NCBI GenBank assembly: GCA_934501535.1
Contig: CAKSUM010000005.1
Location: 1 to 64,000, forward strand
Reading direction: 5' to 3'
DNA from: an uncultured Clostridia bacterium
Lineage (GTDB): Bacteria > Bacillota > Clostridia > UBA1381
Length of the DNA: 64,000 nt
Positions 15,171 through 23,966 of the stretch are shown piece after piece. The position numbers were made by a program, and so were the translations under genes. Below the pieces are notes generated by a model. That model was given only the letters and a program-made list of their open reading frames with translations, ran no database searches and was not told the DNA's origin. Positions within the stretch are counted from its first letter, which is position 1. Each line of letters begins with the position of its first letter.

Positions 15171-15950
15171 TTACTCCGCCGACGCGTCCGATGATTTATC
15201 CGCCGATGCGTCTGCCGACGCGTCCGTGCTGTTCTTTTTCTCATCGTTCTTTTTCTTATCGGCTTTATTTACGGTTTGTTTAACGTCCTTCCACTTCGTC
15301 TGCAATGTTACATCGTCGCCCAGTCCGTAGTACGTCTTGAACTGCTCGAACTGCTCCGCGCCCACGCGGTCCTCAAGGGTCATATTATCCTCGATTTCAC
15401 CAATCGGCGTTTCGCCCGTAACCGACGCGTCAAGGTCAAGCTCCGTCTTGAGCTGTTCTACGTCCATTCCGTACATTTCAGCCATTTTGCTGAGCGGCAT
15501 GCGGTACTGTACAGCCTCGATATATGTATTCTCCGGCATATCCTCCGGCATACCGTATTCCTTCAGAAACTCCGCCTTATCGCTGCCGTTTAACACATCT
15601 TTTATCGTCATTCCGCTTACGTTAATAAAGCCGCGGTTATATTTATTCGCCGTGAACATTCCGTAATACTTGTCGCCCTGTGTTACAACTGCCGCCGCTA
15701 TCACGATTACAGCCGCGCACACCGCCAGTATTACACCGACCTTTGAGCCCTTTTTGATTTCCTCCGGCTCGGCTGTCGGCTCGGCAGCGTATTCTTCCTC
15801 CATAGGTTCCGCCGTTTCCTCCGACACCGGCTCCTCTGCGATTTCTGCTGTTTCCTCTGCCGCTGTTTCCTCAACGATTTCCTCTGCGTTTTCTTCTACA
15901 GTTTCTTCTACGGTTTCTTCCGTATTTTCGTAGTTCTTATTCTCGTCCAT
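15171..15950 (-). CDS. Single-pass membrane protein with acidic N-tail (259 aa)
   Basis: Residues 1-65 are a Glu/Thr-rich low-complexity stretch (EETVEETVEENAEEIVEET). One transmembrane segment follows (KVGVILAVCAAVIVIAAAVV), then an extracytoplasmic helical part. This contains units of the type FLKEYGMPEDMPENTYIEAV and KMAEMYGMDVEQL, and a Ser/Asp/Ala tail (TDASADASADKSSDASAE). The units resemble those in the neighbouring gene at 15965, so the two are related. Function is unknown. The position 14 nt behind that gene implies co-expression. Confidence 0.7.
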   Translation of the reverse strand: MDENKNYENTEETVEETVEENAEEIVEETAAEETAEIAEEPVSEETAEPMEEEYAAEPTAEPEEIKKGSKVGVILAVCAAVIVIAAAVVTQGDKYYGMFTANKYNRGFINVSGMTIKDVLNGSDKAEFLKEYGMPEDMPENTYIEAVQYRMPLSKMAEMYGMDVEQLKTELDLDASVTGETPIGEIEDNMTLEDRVGAEQFEQFKTYYGLGDDVTLQTKWKDVKQTVNKADKKKNDEKKNSTDASADASADKSSDASAE

Positions 15951-15964
15951 GTTTATTTCCTCTC

Positions 15965-16588
15965 TTATTCTGATTTATTTTCCGCGTCACCGGAATTATC
16001 CGCGTTCTGCGCGTTCTGCATTATCGTCATTGCCTCGCCGTAGGTTGTGTCTGCCGTGATTCCCTCCGGCAGTCCGTTGTTCTTTGCAAAATCTTCAAAG
16101 CTTGAACTGTTCTGCTCCGCGATTTTCGACATCTTGACTTTCATCATCGCCTCCGACCACAGCTCATCGTCCGGCTCGTTCTCAAGCCCGTACTCCTTTT
16201 TCAGCTCGTCCGCGCTCTTGTCCTCCATGCCTGCATAACCCGCAACCGTCAGCTTCTGCGAAAATTCGTCCGCACTGCTCTCCGCCGTCAGACCGCTGTC
16301 CTCCATGCCACATTTCTTCAAAAGCTCCTCCGCCGTCATGCCGTTCTGCTCCGCTATCGTCGCAACGGTCGCCGCCGTCTGGGTATCCGCCGCCGCAGTG
16401 TCGGTCGCTGAGCTCGCCGGCAGACTGTCCTTTATCTTCTGCCATGACGCATAGCCGCCCGTCCCCGCTATCGCCGCCGCTATGACTATCATAGCTATCG
16501 TCGCAATAACTTTTTTCGGGTTCTTTTCTTTCTTTATTTTTTCCGGCTGTGCTGCTTTTCTCTTTAACTTTGCCTGTTTTTCACTCAT
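15965..16588 (-). CDS. Single-pass membrane protein with repeated helical units (207 aa)
   Basis: The start at 16588 (MSEKQAKLKRKAAQPEKIKKEKNP) has AGGGAG upstream. A basic N-terminus is followed by one transmembrane segment (VIATIAMIVIAAAIAG) and an outer part made of short helical units (IAEQNGMTAEELLKKCGM, ELKKEYGLENEPDDELWSEAM, SKIAEQNSSSFEDFAKNNGLPEG). The same pattern, an xYGL/M turn then a short helix, is present in the product of the next gene. No family name is recalled with confidence. Confidence 0.7.
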   Translation of the reverse strand: MSEKQAKLKRKAAQPEKIKKEKNPKKVIATIAMIVIAAAIAGTGGYASWQKIKDSLPASSATDTAAADTQTAATVATIAEQNGMTAEELLKKCGMEDSGLTAESSADEFSQKLTVAGYAGMEDKSADELKKEYGLENEPDDELWSEAMMKVKMSKIAEQNSSSFEDFAKNNGLPEGITADTTYGEAMTIMQNAQNADNSGDAENKSE

Positions 16589-16682
16589 GAATTTTTCTCC
16601 CTTCATTGTATTTCTGAAAGTATACATACATTACTATACCACTTTTTTATCAAAATTGCAACACATATTTTTAAACAGTTTG

Positions 16683-17234
16683 TTAATTATTATTTTTTAT
16701 ATACAAAAACCGCTCCGTAACAAGGCTTTTTTCGCCGCGTTTATACTTCATCAGCTCCGCATGAGTTTCGCGCACATCGCTGAACATATACACCGCCGCA
16801 AACATTCCCGTAATCAGCTTCGCCGCGTGCGGCATGCCCGTCACCCACGCCGAAAAAAACGGGTGCACCCACAGCGCAAAAATTATATTCAAAAATCCCC
16901 ACATCACCGAATAATACATGCTTATTCCGCCCATAAAGCTGAATTTCAGCCCCGAATAATCCCACCATTTTATCCCGTACACCCTCTGCGAAATGAGATA
17001 AAACGCCAGCTCCACCGCGCTCACCGCAAAAAATCCGTTCAGGAACAGCACCGCCGGATTTGCCGTCGAATTTACCGCCGCAAGCGTCACGCCGGCTATT
17101 CCGTAAACAGGACACATCGGCAGATTTATCAGCGTGCGCTTGGACACGTACCGCCCCGTGCGCGCAAATCCGTAGCCGTCCTCCAGCACGCAGCCGAAAA
17201 ACGAGTAAAGTGCAAACAATAAAAAAACTTCCAT
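16683..17234 (-). CDS. CmpB/DUF1113-family integral membrane protein (183 aa)
   Basis: About five hydrophobic helices, the sequence RTLINLPMCPVYGIAGV near the N-terminus and SQRVYGIKWWDYSGLKFSFMGGIS in the middle match the family annotated as putative ABC transporter permease CmpB. No ATPase partner is nearby, so a transport role is doubtful. It follows uppP by 38 nt on the same strand. Confidence 0.7.
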   Translation of the reverse strand: MEVFLLFALYSFFGCVLEDGYGFARTGRYVSKRTLINLPMCPVYGIAGVTLAAVNSTANPAVLFLNGFFAVSAVELAFYLISQRVYGIKWWDYSGLKFSFMGGISMYYSVMWGFLNIIFALWVHPFFSAWVTGMPHAAKLITGMFAAVYMFSDVRETHAELMKYKRGEKSLVTERFLYIKNNN

Positions 17235-17272
17235 AATAATTCCTCCTACGGCTTATTATGGAAGCTTTCCGC

Positions 17273-18076
17273 CTATTTTATGAGCGTGAAAAATAAAATT
17301 ACCGCAATTCCCAGCGCCGTTCTGTACCACCCGAACGCCTTGAAATCACGCTTTTTCACGAAATCCATCAGGAATTTTATCGCCAGCATCGACACCGCAT
17401 ACGCAACCGCCATTCCGACAATCAGCGCCGCTATGTCGCCGCCGGTCATCACATCCTTGTACGTGACAATCTTTAAAAAACTTACGCCGAACATAACCGG
17501 TATCGCAAGAAAAAACGAAAATTCCGCCGCCGTTTCACGTGAACAGCCGATTAATATTGCGCCGAGTATCGTAGCGCCCGAGCGCGATGTGCCCGGTACT
17601 ATCGACAATACCTGGAACGCGCCTATCGCAAGCGCCGTTTTATACGTCAGGTCGGATATTGAGGTTATTTTCGCTTTTTTATGCATGCTTTCCGCCGCGA
17701 TAAACCCTAGTCCGTACAGTATCAGCATCGCCGACACAACCTGCCAGTTCTCGATTTTATCCATATAATCATTAAACAGCAGCCCTATCACCGCCGCCGG
17801 CAGGCACGCCGCGATTACCTTGAACCACATCTGCCACGTATCGTGCTTTTCCTCCGCGCTTTTTTTCGGCGAAAACGGGTTCAGCCTGTGAAAATACAGC
17901 GTCACCACCGCCAAAATCGCCCCCAGCTGGATTACGTACAAAAACAAATCTGAGCCGGTAAAGCCGGTGTTGTCAATCAGCTCGTTCACCAAAATCATAT
18001 GCCCGGTCGAGCTTATCGGCAGCCACTCGGTTATTCCCTCGACAATGCCCAAAAATATCGATTTAAATATCTCCAT
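17273..18076 (-). CDS. uppP: Undecaprenyl-diphosphatase (267 aa)
   Basis: A membrane enzyme that removes one phosphate from undecaprenyl diphosphate to recycle the wall lipid carrier; it can confer bacitracin tolerance. Both signature regions are present: EGITEWLPISSTGHMIL near the N-terminus and PGTSRSGATILGAILIG in the middle, with multiple membrane helices and family length. It lies 9 nt after the kinase-like gene and probably uses the promoter at 18734. Confidence 0.94.
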   Translation of the reverse strand: MEIFKSIFLGIVEGITEWLPISSTGHMILVNELIDNTGFTGSDLFLYVIQLGAILAVVTLYFHRLNPFSPKKSAEEKHDTWQMWFKVIAACLPAAVIGLLFNDYMDKIENWQVVSAMLILYGLGFIAAESMHKKAKITSISDLTYKTALAIGAFQVLSIVPGTSRSGATILGAILIGCSRETAAEFSFFLAIPVMFGVSFLKIVTYKDVMTGGDIAALIVGMAVAYAVSMLAIKFLMDFVKKRDFKAFGWYRTALGIAVILFFTLIK

Positions 18077-18085
18077 ACTTTTCCA

Positions 18086-18697
18086 CTATTCCTTTTCCAC
18101 AGCTTTTTTAATCAGCTCCACAGCTCCGTCTATGTCCACGCGCGAGGTGTTTATGCACAAATCGTAGCTTGACATGTTGCCCCATGTGCGGTCGGTGTAA
18201 TAGTTATAGTACGCCTTGCGCTGACGCTCTTTCCTCACTATGCGCTCTTTTGCCTTTTGCAGTGTTATATTGTCAAACTCCGCCACACGCGCTATACGCG
18301 AATCCATGTCCGCATATATGAATACACGCAGAAGTTCCTTATAATCGTCGAGTATATAGTCCGCACACCGCCCGACAAATACGCCCGAGCCTTTCTGTGC
18401 AAATCCCTTGATAATCTGCGTCTGCTTTATAAATACTTTATCGTTTAACGGCATTTCATACTGCATCGCATCGCTTACGCCACGAAGTCCGCCCCCGGTT
18501 ATCAGCGAATACAAAAAGCTGTCGGTTGCTCTTTCGTCCGCCGCCTTAACTACCTCCGGGTGCAAATCGCTGTCCTGCGCCACCTTTCTTACAATTTCGT
18601 TATCATAAAAAGGAATGTCAAGCTCTTTTGCAAGCTTCTTTCCTACCGCTCTTCCTCCGCTTCCGAACTGTCTGCCGATTGTTATAAGTTTTCCCAT
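18086..18697 (-). CDS. Cytidylate-kinase-like protein (203 aa)
   Basis: The start MGKLITIGRQFGSGGRAVGKKLAKELDIPFYDNEIV has a P-loop variant (GRQFGSGGRAVGK) typical of the AAK-like/cytidylate-kinase-like family widespread in Firmicutes. GSGVFVGRCADYIL and the RKERQRKAYYNYYTDRTWG segment are also family marks. The true substrate is unknown; it is distinct from Cmk itself. The start follows CGGAGG, with a perfect promoter 37-65 nt upstream. Confidence 0.82.
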   Translation of the reverse strand: MGKLITIGRQFGSGGRAVGKKLAKELDIPFYDNEIVRKVAQDSDLHPEVVKAADERATDSFLYSLITGGGLRGVSDAMQYEMPLNDKVFIKQTQIIKGFAQKGSGVFVGRCADYILDDYKELLRVFIYADMDSRIARVAEFDNITLQKAKERIVRKERQRKAYYNYYTDRTWGNMSSYDLCINTSRVDIDGAVELIKKAVEKE

Positions 18698-18733
18698 ATT
18701 TTTAACCTCCGTTTCATATTATATCTTACTTAT

Positions 18734-18762
18734 ATTATATATGTCCGCAAATACCGTGTCAA
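18734..18762 (-). promoter_or_regulatory. Perfect sigma-A promoter overlapping the end of the lytic transglycosylase gene
   Basis: On the minus strand TTGACA (18762-18757) and TATAAT (18739-18734) are spaced by exactly 17 nt. It would start a new transcript for the kinase-like, uppP and CmpB-like genes, independent of the upstream polA run. The -35 box overlaps the last codons of the transglycosylase gene. Confidence 0.8.
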
Positions 18763-19304
18763 TATATTTTTTTGTAAATTTTTTCAAATTTTGCTACCCT
18801 TTGCACATAACGCTTGGTTTCGCCGTAGGGAATTTCATAAAGCGTCTTTCCGTCCCGAGAATACCTTTCGTCCTTAAGCCACACATTCACGGTTCCCGGG
18901 CCGGCATTGTATGCCGCGAGCGCCGTGTCGGTATTGCCGTACAGGCTTATGAGGTACGCAAGATACCGGCACCCCATTTTTATATTGGTGTCCGGCTCCT
19001 CCACCATGTCCTCGTCATATTCAAGCCCCATCTTGCCGGCAATCCATTCCGCCGTATCGTCGGTTATCTGCATAAGCCCCCTCGCAATGCCCGAATGTGC
19101 CTTGTGGTCAAAGCTGCTCTCCGCGCGTATTACCGCCATGACAAAATATTTGTCCAGCCCGTTTTCCGCCGCATGCCGCTCTATACTGTCCTCGTATTTA
19201 AGCGGCAGAAACCGGTCGAGAAAAGCGCCGTACGCCAGGCTCAGCCCATACGCCGCCGCTGCGGCAATCAGCGCGAAAAGCAGGAATTTTCTGATTATTT
19301 TCAT
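18759..19304 (-). CDS. Membrane-anchored lytic transglycosylase, SLT family (181 aa)
   Basis: An N-terminal signal anchor (IIRKFLLFALIAAAAAYGLSL) precedes a goose-type lysozyme/SLT domain. The catalytic Glu lies in VMAVIRAESSFDHKAHSG, followed by ARGLMQIT and ALAAYNAGPGTVNVW. It cleaves peptidoglycan glycan strands. It overlaps coaE by 4 nt. Confidence 0.9.
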   Translation of the reverse strand: MKIIRKFLLFALIAAAAAYGLSLAYGAFLDRFLPLKYEDSIERHAAENGLDKYFVMAVIRAESSFDHKAHSGIARGLMQITDDTAEWIAGKMGLEYDEDMVEEPDTNIKMGCRYLAYLISLYGNTDTALAAYNAGPGTVNVWLKDERYSRDGKTLYEIPYGETKRYVQRVAKFEKIYKKIY

Positions 19305-19876
19305 TCTTTAATCCTTTTCAAAATTTTATTAATATCGAGCGGTCTGCCGTCATTGTAGATAATGAAATCGCAGTTTTTCCGGTAGAAATCCTCGCTCGGC
19401 TGCGCATGAATACGCATGTCTGCCGCCTCCTCCGAGATCGAGTCGCGCGCCGTTATCCGCTTTCTGCGCACGGCAAAGTCGGCTATCACGCCTATCATCA
19501 TGTCGCACTTCATGCCGCTTTCGATAAGCACCGCGCCGTCGACGCAGACAATCTCCGCATTTTCATGCTCAATCTTATTTTCTATGCTTTCAAGTATATA
19601 TTTATGAGAAATTTCGTTCAGCTTTTTCAGCATATTCGGGTCGGAAAAGACAATTTTCCCGAGTTTCTTCCTGTTTATTCCGCCGTTCTCCTCAATTCCG
19701 CAGCCGAAAAAATCAATTATTTCACGGCAGCACGGCGTGCCCGGATCCATAACCTCATGCGCGGTTTTGTCCGCGTCGATGACGGGTATTCCGTTTCTGC
19801 GCAGAATTTCGCTTATATAACTTTTTCCGCAGCCCGAGCCGCCCGTAATTCCGATAACCTTTTTATTTCGCGTCAT
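19301..19876 (-). CDS. coaE: Dephospho-CoA kinase (191 aa)
   Basis: Last step of CoA synthesis. P-loop VIGITGGSGCGKSYIS, followed by VIDADKTAHEVMDPG and a lid region, all as expected. Its start lies inside the end of polA (14-nt overlap), with GGAGGGAAA upstream; the polA-coaE order is common in Firmicutes. Confidence 0.93.
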   Translation of the reverse strand: MTRNKKVIGITGGSGCGKSYISEILRRNGIPVIDADKTAHEVMDPGTPCCREIIDFFGCGIEENGGINRKKLGKIVFSDPNMLKKLNEISHKYILESIENKIEHENAEIVCVDGAVLIESGMKCDMMIGVIADFAVRRKRITARDSISEEAADMRIHAQPSEDFYRKNCDFIIYNDGRPLDINKILKRIKE

Positions 19877-22469
19877 ACCAGCTTTTTCCCTCCGACATAT
19901 CTACGGCAAGCGGAACGGACAGCGACGCCGCCCCCTCCATTTCCTCGCGGAGAATTTTTTCCACCGCCGTTTTTTCTTCCGTATAGGTTTCTATGATAAG
20001 TTCATCGTGCACCTGCAAAATCAGCTTTGATTTAAAGCCGCCGTCCTTCAGTCTGCGGTAAATCCGCACCATGGCGAGCTTGATTATATCCGCCGCCGTT
20101 CCCTGAACCGGCGTATTGAGCGCCACTCTTTCCCCGAACGCGCGCACATTAAAGTTTGAGGACGTAATCTCGGGAATGTAGCGTATGCGGTTCATCAGGG
20201 TTTTCACATAGCCGTTTTTGCGCGCAAAATCCTTTATATCCTCCATATATTTTTTTACGCCGCTGTATTTTTCAAGATAATTTTTAATATATTCTTTTGC
20301 CTGTTTCACCGGGATTTTGAGGTCCTGCGACAGCGAATATTCACCTATTCCGTAAACAATGCCGAAATTGACCGCTTTTGCGCTGCTGCGCTGCTGCTTT
20401 GTGACCTGTTCGGGCGGAATACCCAAAACCTGCGAGGCGGTAACGCGGTGAATGTCCTCGTTATTTTTGAAAGCCTCAATCATGGTCTTGTCATCGGCAA
20501 TATGCGCAAGCACCCGCAGCTCAATCTGCGAATAGTCCGCGTCCGCAAGCACGCAGCCCTCCTTCGCCACGAACATGCGGCGAATATAGCTCCCCAGCTC
20601 GGTACGCGTCGGAATATTCTGCATATTCGGCTCGGTCGAGCTTATACGCCCCGTAACCGTCACCGTCTGATTGAACACCGAATGTATCCGCCCCGTTTCG
20701 GGGTTTATTACCGCCATAAGTCCGTCGCAGTATGTGCTTTTCAGCTTTGTCAGCTGACGGTATTCCAGGATTTTGTCTATTATCGGGCTTTTTCCGCGCA
20801 GCTTTTCCAGCACCTCGGCATTGGTGGAATAGCCGCTTTTCGTCTTTTTAAGCGGCTTTAATTCCATTTTTTCAAACAGTATCACCCCAAGCTGTTTCGG
20901 TGAATTTATGTTAAACTCCTCGCCGGCAAGCGCGTAAATCTCCCCGGTAAGCGCGTCTATCCGCCCCGACAGCTCCTCCGAAAATACCGACAGCTGCTCT
21001 TTATCAATCAAAATACCCTGCTTCTGCATATCTGCAAGGACGTTTACCAGCGGAAGCTCAATATCGTAATACAGCCGCTCCTGACCGTTCTTTTTCAGTT
21101 CCTCCGCGGTTATTTTCACAAGCGGCATTATTGCAAGCGCCTTTTTCGCCTCCGAGCCGTCATCCGCGTCAAACAGCGAAACCTGCTTTTCCTCACCGAA
21201 TTCAAAGCCGAGATATTCATATGCCAAATCGTTTATCGAATAGGACGTCCGCGCCGGATTTAACAAATATGCCGCAATCGCCGCGTCATACGCAATCCCC
21301 TCGATATCCAGCTTAACAAGCGTGTCTTTGATGTCCGAGCAGTATTTTTTTATTCCGCTGTCCGCCAGCAGGGGCTTCATTTTCTCGAGAATTTCACCGG
21401 TCACCGTAACGTAGGCGGCATAATTGTCCACCGCAAATGCCGCATTTGCAAGGCGGTTGCCGTCAAATTCAAAGAAACACGCCACCTCTCCTTTTTTGCG
21501 TATTTTCTCGCAGAGCACGTCAAATTCCCCGGCTCCGGAAATGCTTTCGCAGACCGTGTCTTTCAGGAAATCCACCGCCTCGCGGCTCTCCTGTTTTTGC
21601 AGCCCCATGCGCGAAATAACCTTGTTTAAATCGAGTTTCTTCAATATATCATAAAGCTCCGCGCTGCTTTTGTATTCGCCGAGAGTATTATTCTCAAAAT
21701 CAAAATCAATCGGAACATTCCTGTCAATCGTCGCCAGAGTCTTGGACATGAATGCCATATCCCTGCCCTGCTCCAGTTTTTTCAGATTTGCCGGGGTAAT
21801 CCCCCATGCGGAAAGGTCGGAGTACAGATTTTCTATGCTTTTCGCCTTTGCTATGAGCGACATTGCGGTTTTCTCACCGATGCCTTTTACTCCCGGGATA
21901 TTGTCCGACGCGTCACCCATAAGCGCCTTAACGTCGATAAACTCGGTCGGCGTAACGCCGTAGCGCGCAAAAACCGCTTTGTCATCGCAGCTGTCTGTTT
22001 CGGTCACGCCCTGTTTTGTCACCGTCAGCAGAACCTTGGTTGTTTGCGAGGCAAGCTGCAAATCGTCCTTGTCGCCGGTCGCGATAAGACATTCCACGCC
22101 GTTTTCGCCGCAAATGCGCGAAACGGTGCCGATAATATCGTCCGCCTCAAAGCCCTCCTTTTCAAGAATGTTCATGCCCATCGCGCGGAGAATGTCCTTT
22201 GCAATCGGCATCTGCACCTTAAGCCCGTCCGGCATGGGCTTGCGCTGCGCTTTGTATTCCGCATACATCTTGTGGCGGAAGGTCGGCGCTTTCAGGTCGA
22301 ACGCCGCGCATACGTAATCCGGCTTGTTATCGTCCAGCAGTTTCATGAGCGTCATCATAAATCCGTAGACGGCGTTCGTCGGCGTTCCGTCATGCGCGGA
22401 CAGATATTTCACGCCGTAAAATGCGCGGTTTATTAAGCTGTTTGAATCTATAATAAGAAGCTTTTTCAT
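19863..22469 (-). CDS. polA: DNA polymerase I (868 aa), proofreading site degenerate
   Basis: The start is the ATG at 22469 behind GGAG. An N-terminal 5' nuclease domain (LLIIDSNSLINRAFYG, VCAAFDLKAPTFRHKMYAEYKAQR, ALMGDASDNIPGVKGIGEKTA) is followed by a 3'-5' exonuclease-like domain. There the usual DxE residues are missing (ACFFEFDGNRL in place of DTETD). The polymerase domain has motif A (DYSQIELRVLAH), motif B (RSSAKAVNFGIVYGIGEY) and motif C (QVHDELIIE). It should fill gaps and remove primers but not proofread, as in several Gram-positive polymerases. Confidence 0.95.
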   Translation of the reverse strand: MKKLLIIDSNSLINRAFYGVKYLSAHDGTPTNAVYGFMMTLMKLLDDNKPDYVCAAFDLKAPTFRHKMYAEYKAQRKPMPDGLKVQMPIAKDILRAMGMNILEKEGFEADDIIGTVSRICGENGVECLIATGDKDDLQLASQTTKVLLTVTKQGVTETDSCDDKAVFARYGVTPTEFIDVKALMGDASDNIPGVKGIGEKTAMSLIAKAKSIENLYSDLSAWGITPANLKKLEQGRDMAFMSKTLATIDRNVPIDFDFENNTLGEYKSSAELYDILKKLDLNKVISRMGLQKQESREAVDFLKDTVCESISGAGEFDVLCEKIRKKGEVACFFEFDGNRLANAAFAVDNYAAYVTVTGEILEKMKPLLADSGIKKYCSDIKDTLVKLDIEGIAYDAAIAAYLLNPARTSYSINDLAYEYLGFEFGEEKQVSLFDADDGSEAKKALAIMPLVKITAEELKKNGQERLYYDIELPLVNVLADMQKQGILIDKEQLSVFSEELSGRIDALTGEIYALAGEEFNINSPKQLGVILFEKMELKPLKKTKSGYSTNAEVLEKLRGKSPIIDKILEYRQLTKLKSTYCDGLMAVINPETGRIHSVFNQTVTVTGRISSTEPNMQNIPTRTELGSYIRRMFVAKEGCVLADADYSQIELRVLAHIADDKTMIEAFKNNEDIHRVTASQVLGIPPEQVTKQQRSSAKAVNFGIVYGIGEYSLSQDLKIPVKQAKEYIKNYLEKYSGVKKYMEDIKDFARKNGYVKTLMNRIRYIPEITSSNFNVRAFGERVALNTPVQGTAADIIKLAMVRIYRRLKDGGFKSKLILQVHDELIIETYTEEKTAVEKILREEMEGAASLSVPLAVDMSEGKSWYDAK

Positions 22470-22507
22470 CAAATTCTCCGTTCTGCCGCCCGAGCGGCAA
22501 AAAATTG

Positions 22508-23182
22508 TTATATATTTTCAATCTGCCAGTCAATGGGGTTTCGGTTCATGGCAGTCAGAATACTGTTGACCTTTTTGAAATGACCGCAGCCGAAAAATCC
22601 GCGGCTTGCCGAAAGCGGGCTCGGGTGCGCCGCCTGCAGAATGATGTGCTGAGGATTGGTTATAAGCTCCTGCTTTTTCCTCGCATCGCTGCCCCAAAGC
22701 AGAAAAATCACCGTTTCGCGCCGCTCGTTCAAAAGCTGCGTAATGCGGTCGGTAAAAATCTCCCAGCCCTTGCCCTTATGCGAATTTGCCTCGCCGTCGC
22801 GCACGGTCAGCGAGGAATTGAGCAGCAGCACTCCCTGCCGCGCCCATTTTTCGAGGTAGCCGTTATTCGGGATATAAAGTCCCAGCTCGCTTTGTAGCTC
22901 CTTGTAAATATTTTTCAACGACGGCGGCGCTTCTATGCCTTTCTGCACCGAAAACGCAAGCCCGTGCGCCTGATTTTCGCCGTGATACGGGTCCTGTCCG
23001 AGGATAACAACGCGCACATCCTCATAGCTTGTCCATTTAAGCGCGTTAAAAATATCATTTTTATCGGGGTGAATTACATAATTTGCATATTCCCCCTTTA
23101 AAAATTCCTGTAAATTTTTATAGTAGTCTTTTTCAAATTCATCGCCGAGCAATCCGTCCCAGCTGTTTCCTATGTGTACCAT
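22508..23182 (-). CDS. ung: Uracil-DNA glycosylase (224 aa)
   Basis: Removes uracil from DNA. It has the water-activating loop VVILGQDPYHGENQAHGLAFSV and the HPSPLSASRGFFGCGHF minor-groove loop, with full family length. GGAGG precedes the ATG. It lies between an SDR gene and polA, in a DNA-precursor/repair run that also contains thyA. Confidence 0.95.
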   Translation of the reverse strand: MVHIGNSWDGLLGDEFEKDYYKNLQEFLKGEYANYVIHPDKNDIFNALKWTSYEDVRVVILGQDPYHGENQAHGLAFSVQKGIEAPPSLKNIYKELQSELGLYIPNNGYLEKWARQGVLLLNSSLTVRDGEANSHKGKGWEIFTDRITQLLNERRETVIFLLWGSDARKKQELITNPQHIILQAAHPSPLSASRGFFGCGHFKKVNSILTAMNRNPIDWQIENI

Positions 23183-23201
23183 TTATTTTCCTCCTGCGCG
23201 G

Positions 23202-23966
23202 TCATTTTTTCGACTTCTGAAATCTGTATGCAAATTCCGTGAGCAATCCGTCCGGCAGAATTTTTGCGAAAAATTTTCCGAACTTCATCATAACGCCCGG
23301 AATAATCACGGTTTTACCGCGCATCATTCCGCCGACCGCCGCGCGCGCGACGGTTTTGCAGTCCATGCCCGCCGCGGCAAACCGCACCCCGGCAATCGCA
23401 TTAAATTCGGTTTTTACCGGCCCCGGGCAAAGCGCCGAAACGGTCACGCGGCTTTTTGACTTTTTCAGCTCCTTTGCAATTCCGCGCGTAAGGCTCAAAA
23501 CATATGCTTTTGTCGCGTAATACTCCGAAAGCAGCGGTCCCGACGGCATAAATCCCGCCGCCGACGCCACATTCAGTATCCTGCCTTTATTTTTGTGCGT
23601 AAAGTCGGACAAAAACAGTTTTGTCAGAATATGCACCGCGCGCACGTTTAAATCTATCATTGTCAAATCCGTTTCAATTTTGCCGCGGCAAAATTCGCCG
23701 AAGCTGCCGAACCCGGCGTTATTCACCACAATTTCCACGTCCGCGTCTTTGCATTTTTCGTACAGCGCAAAGCAGTTTTCCGCGTCCGCAAGGTCTGTGC
23801 CGACAATCTGCACGCGTGTTTTGAGCGTTCGTGCAAGCTCCTCCATTCTTTCGGTTCTTCGCGCCGCCAGAATGAGGTCATACCCCATATCCGACAGTAT
23901 GCGCGCAATTTCCCTGCCTATTCCCGAGCTTGCGCCCGTAATCAGAGCAACCGCCACGGCGCTCAC
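23202..23966 (-). CDS. Short-chain dehydrogenase/reductase (254 aa)
   Basis: Classical SDR fold: cofactor motif ALITGASSGIGREIA, NNAG motif, catalytic Ser region (LNVASAAGF) and YYATKAY (YxxxK). The basic residues after the second strand (LAARRTERM) suggest NADP(H). The substrate is unknown. The GTG start overlaps the stop of the HprK-like gene by 4 nt. Confidence 0.88.
   Translation of the reverse strand: MSAVAVALITGASSGIGREIARILSDMGYDLILAARRTERMEELARTLKTRVQIVGTDLADAENCFALYEKCKDADVEIVVNNAGFGSFGEFCRGKIETDLTMIDLNVRAVHILTKLFLSDFTHKNKGRILNVASAAGFMPSGPLLSEYYATKAYVLSLTRGIAKELKKSKSRVTVSALCPGPVKTEFNAIAGVRFAAAGMDCKTVARAAVGGMMRGKTVIIPGVMMKFGKFFAKILPDGLLTEFAYRFQKSKK

Noticed and set aside
14387..15330. 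Two plus-strand ORFs (232 and 299 aa) across the RNase HI gene
   Set aside because: Arg/Pro/Ser-rich antisense frames of a high-GC stretch; RNase HI on the minus strand has all catalytic residues.
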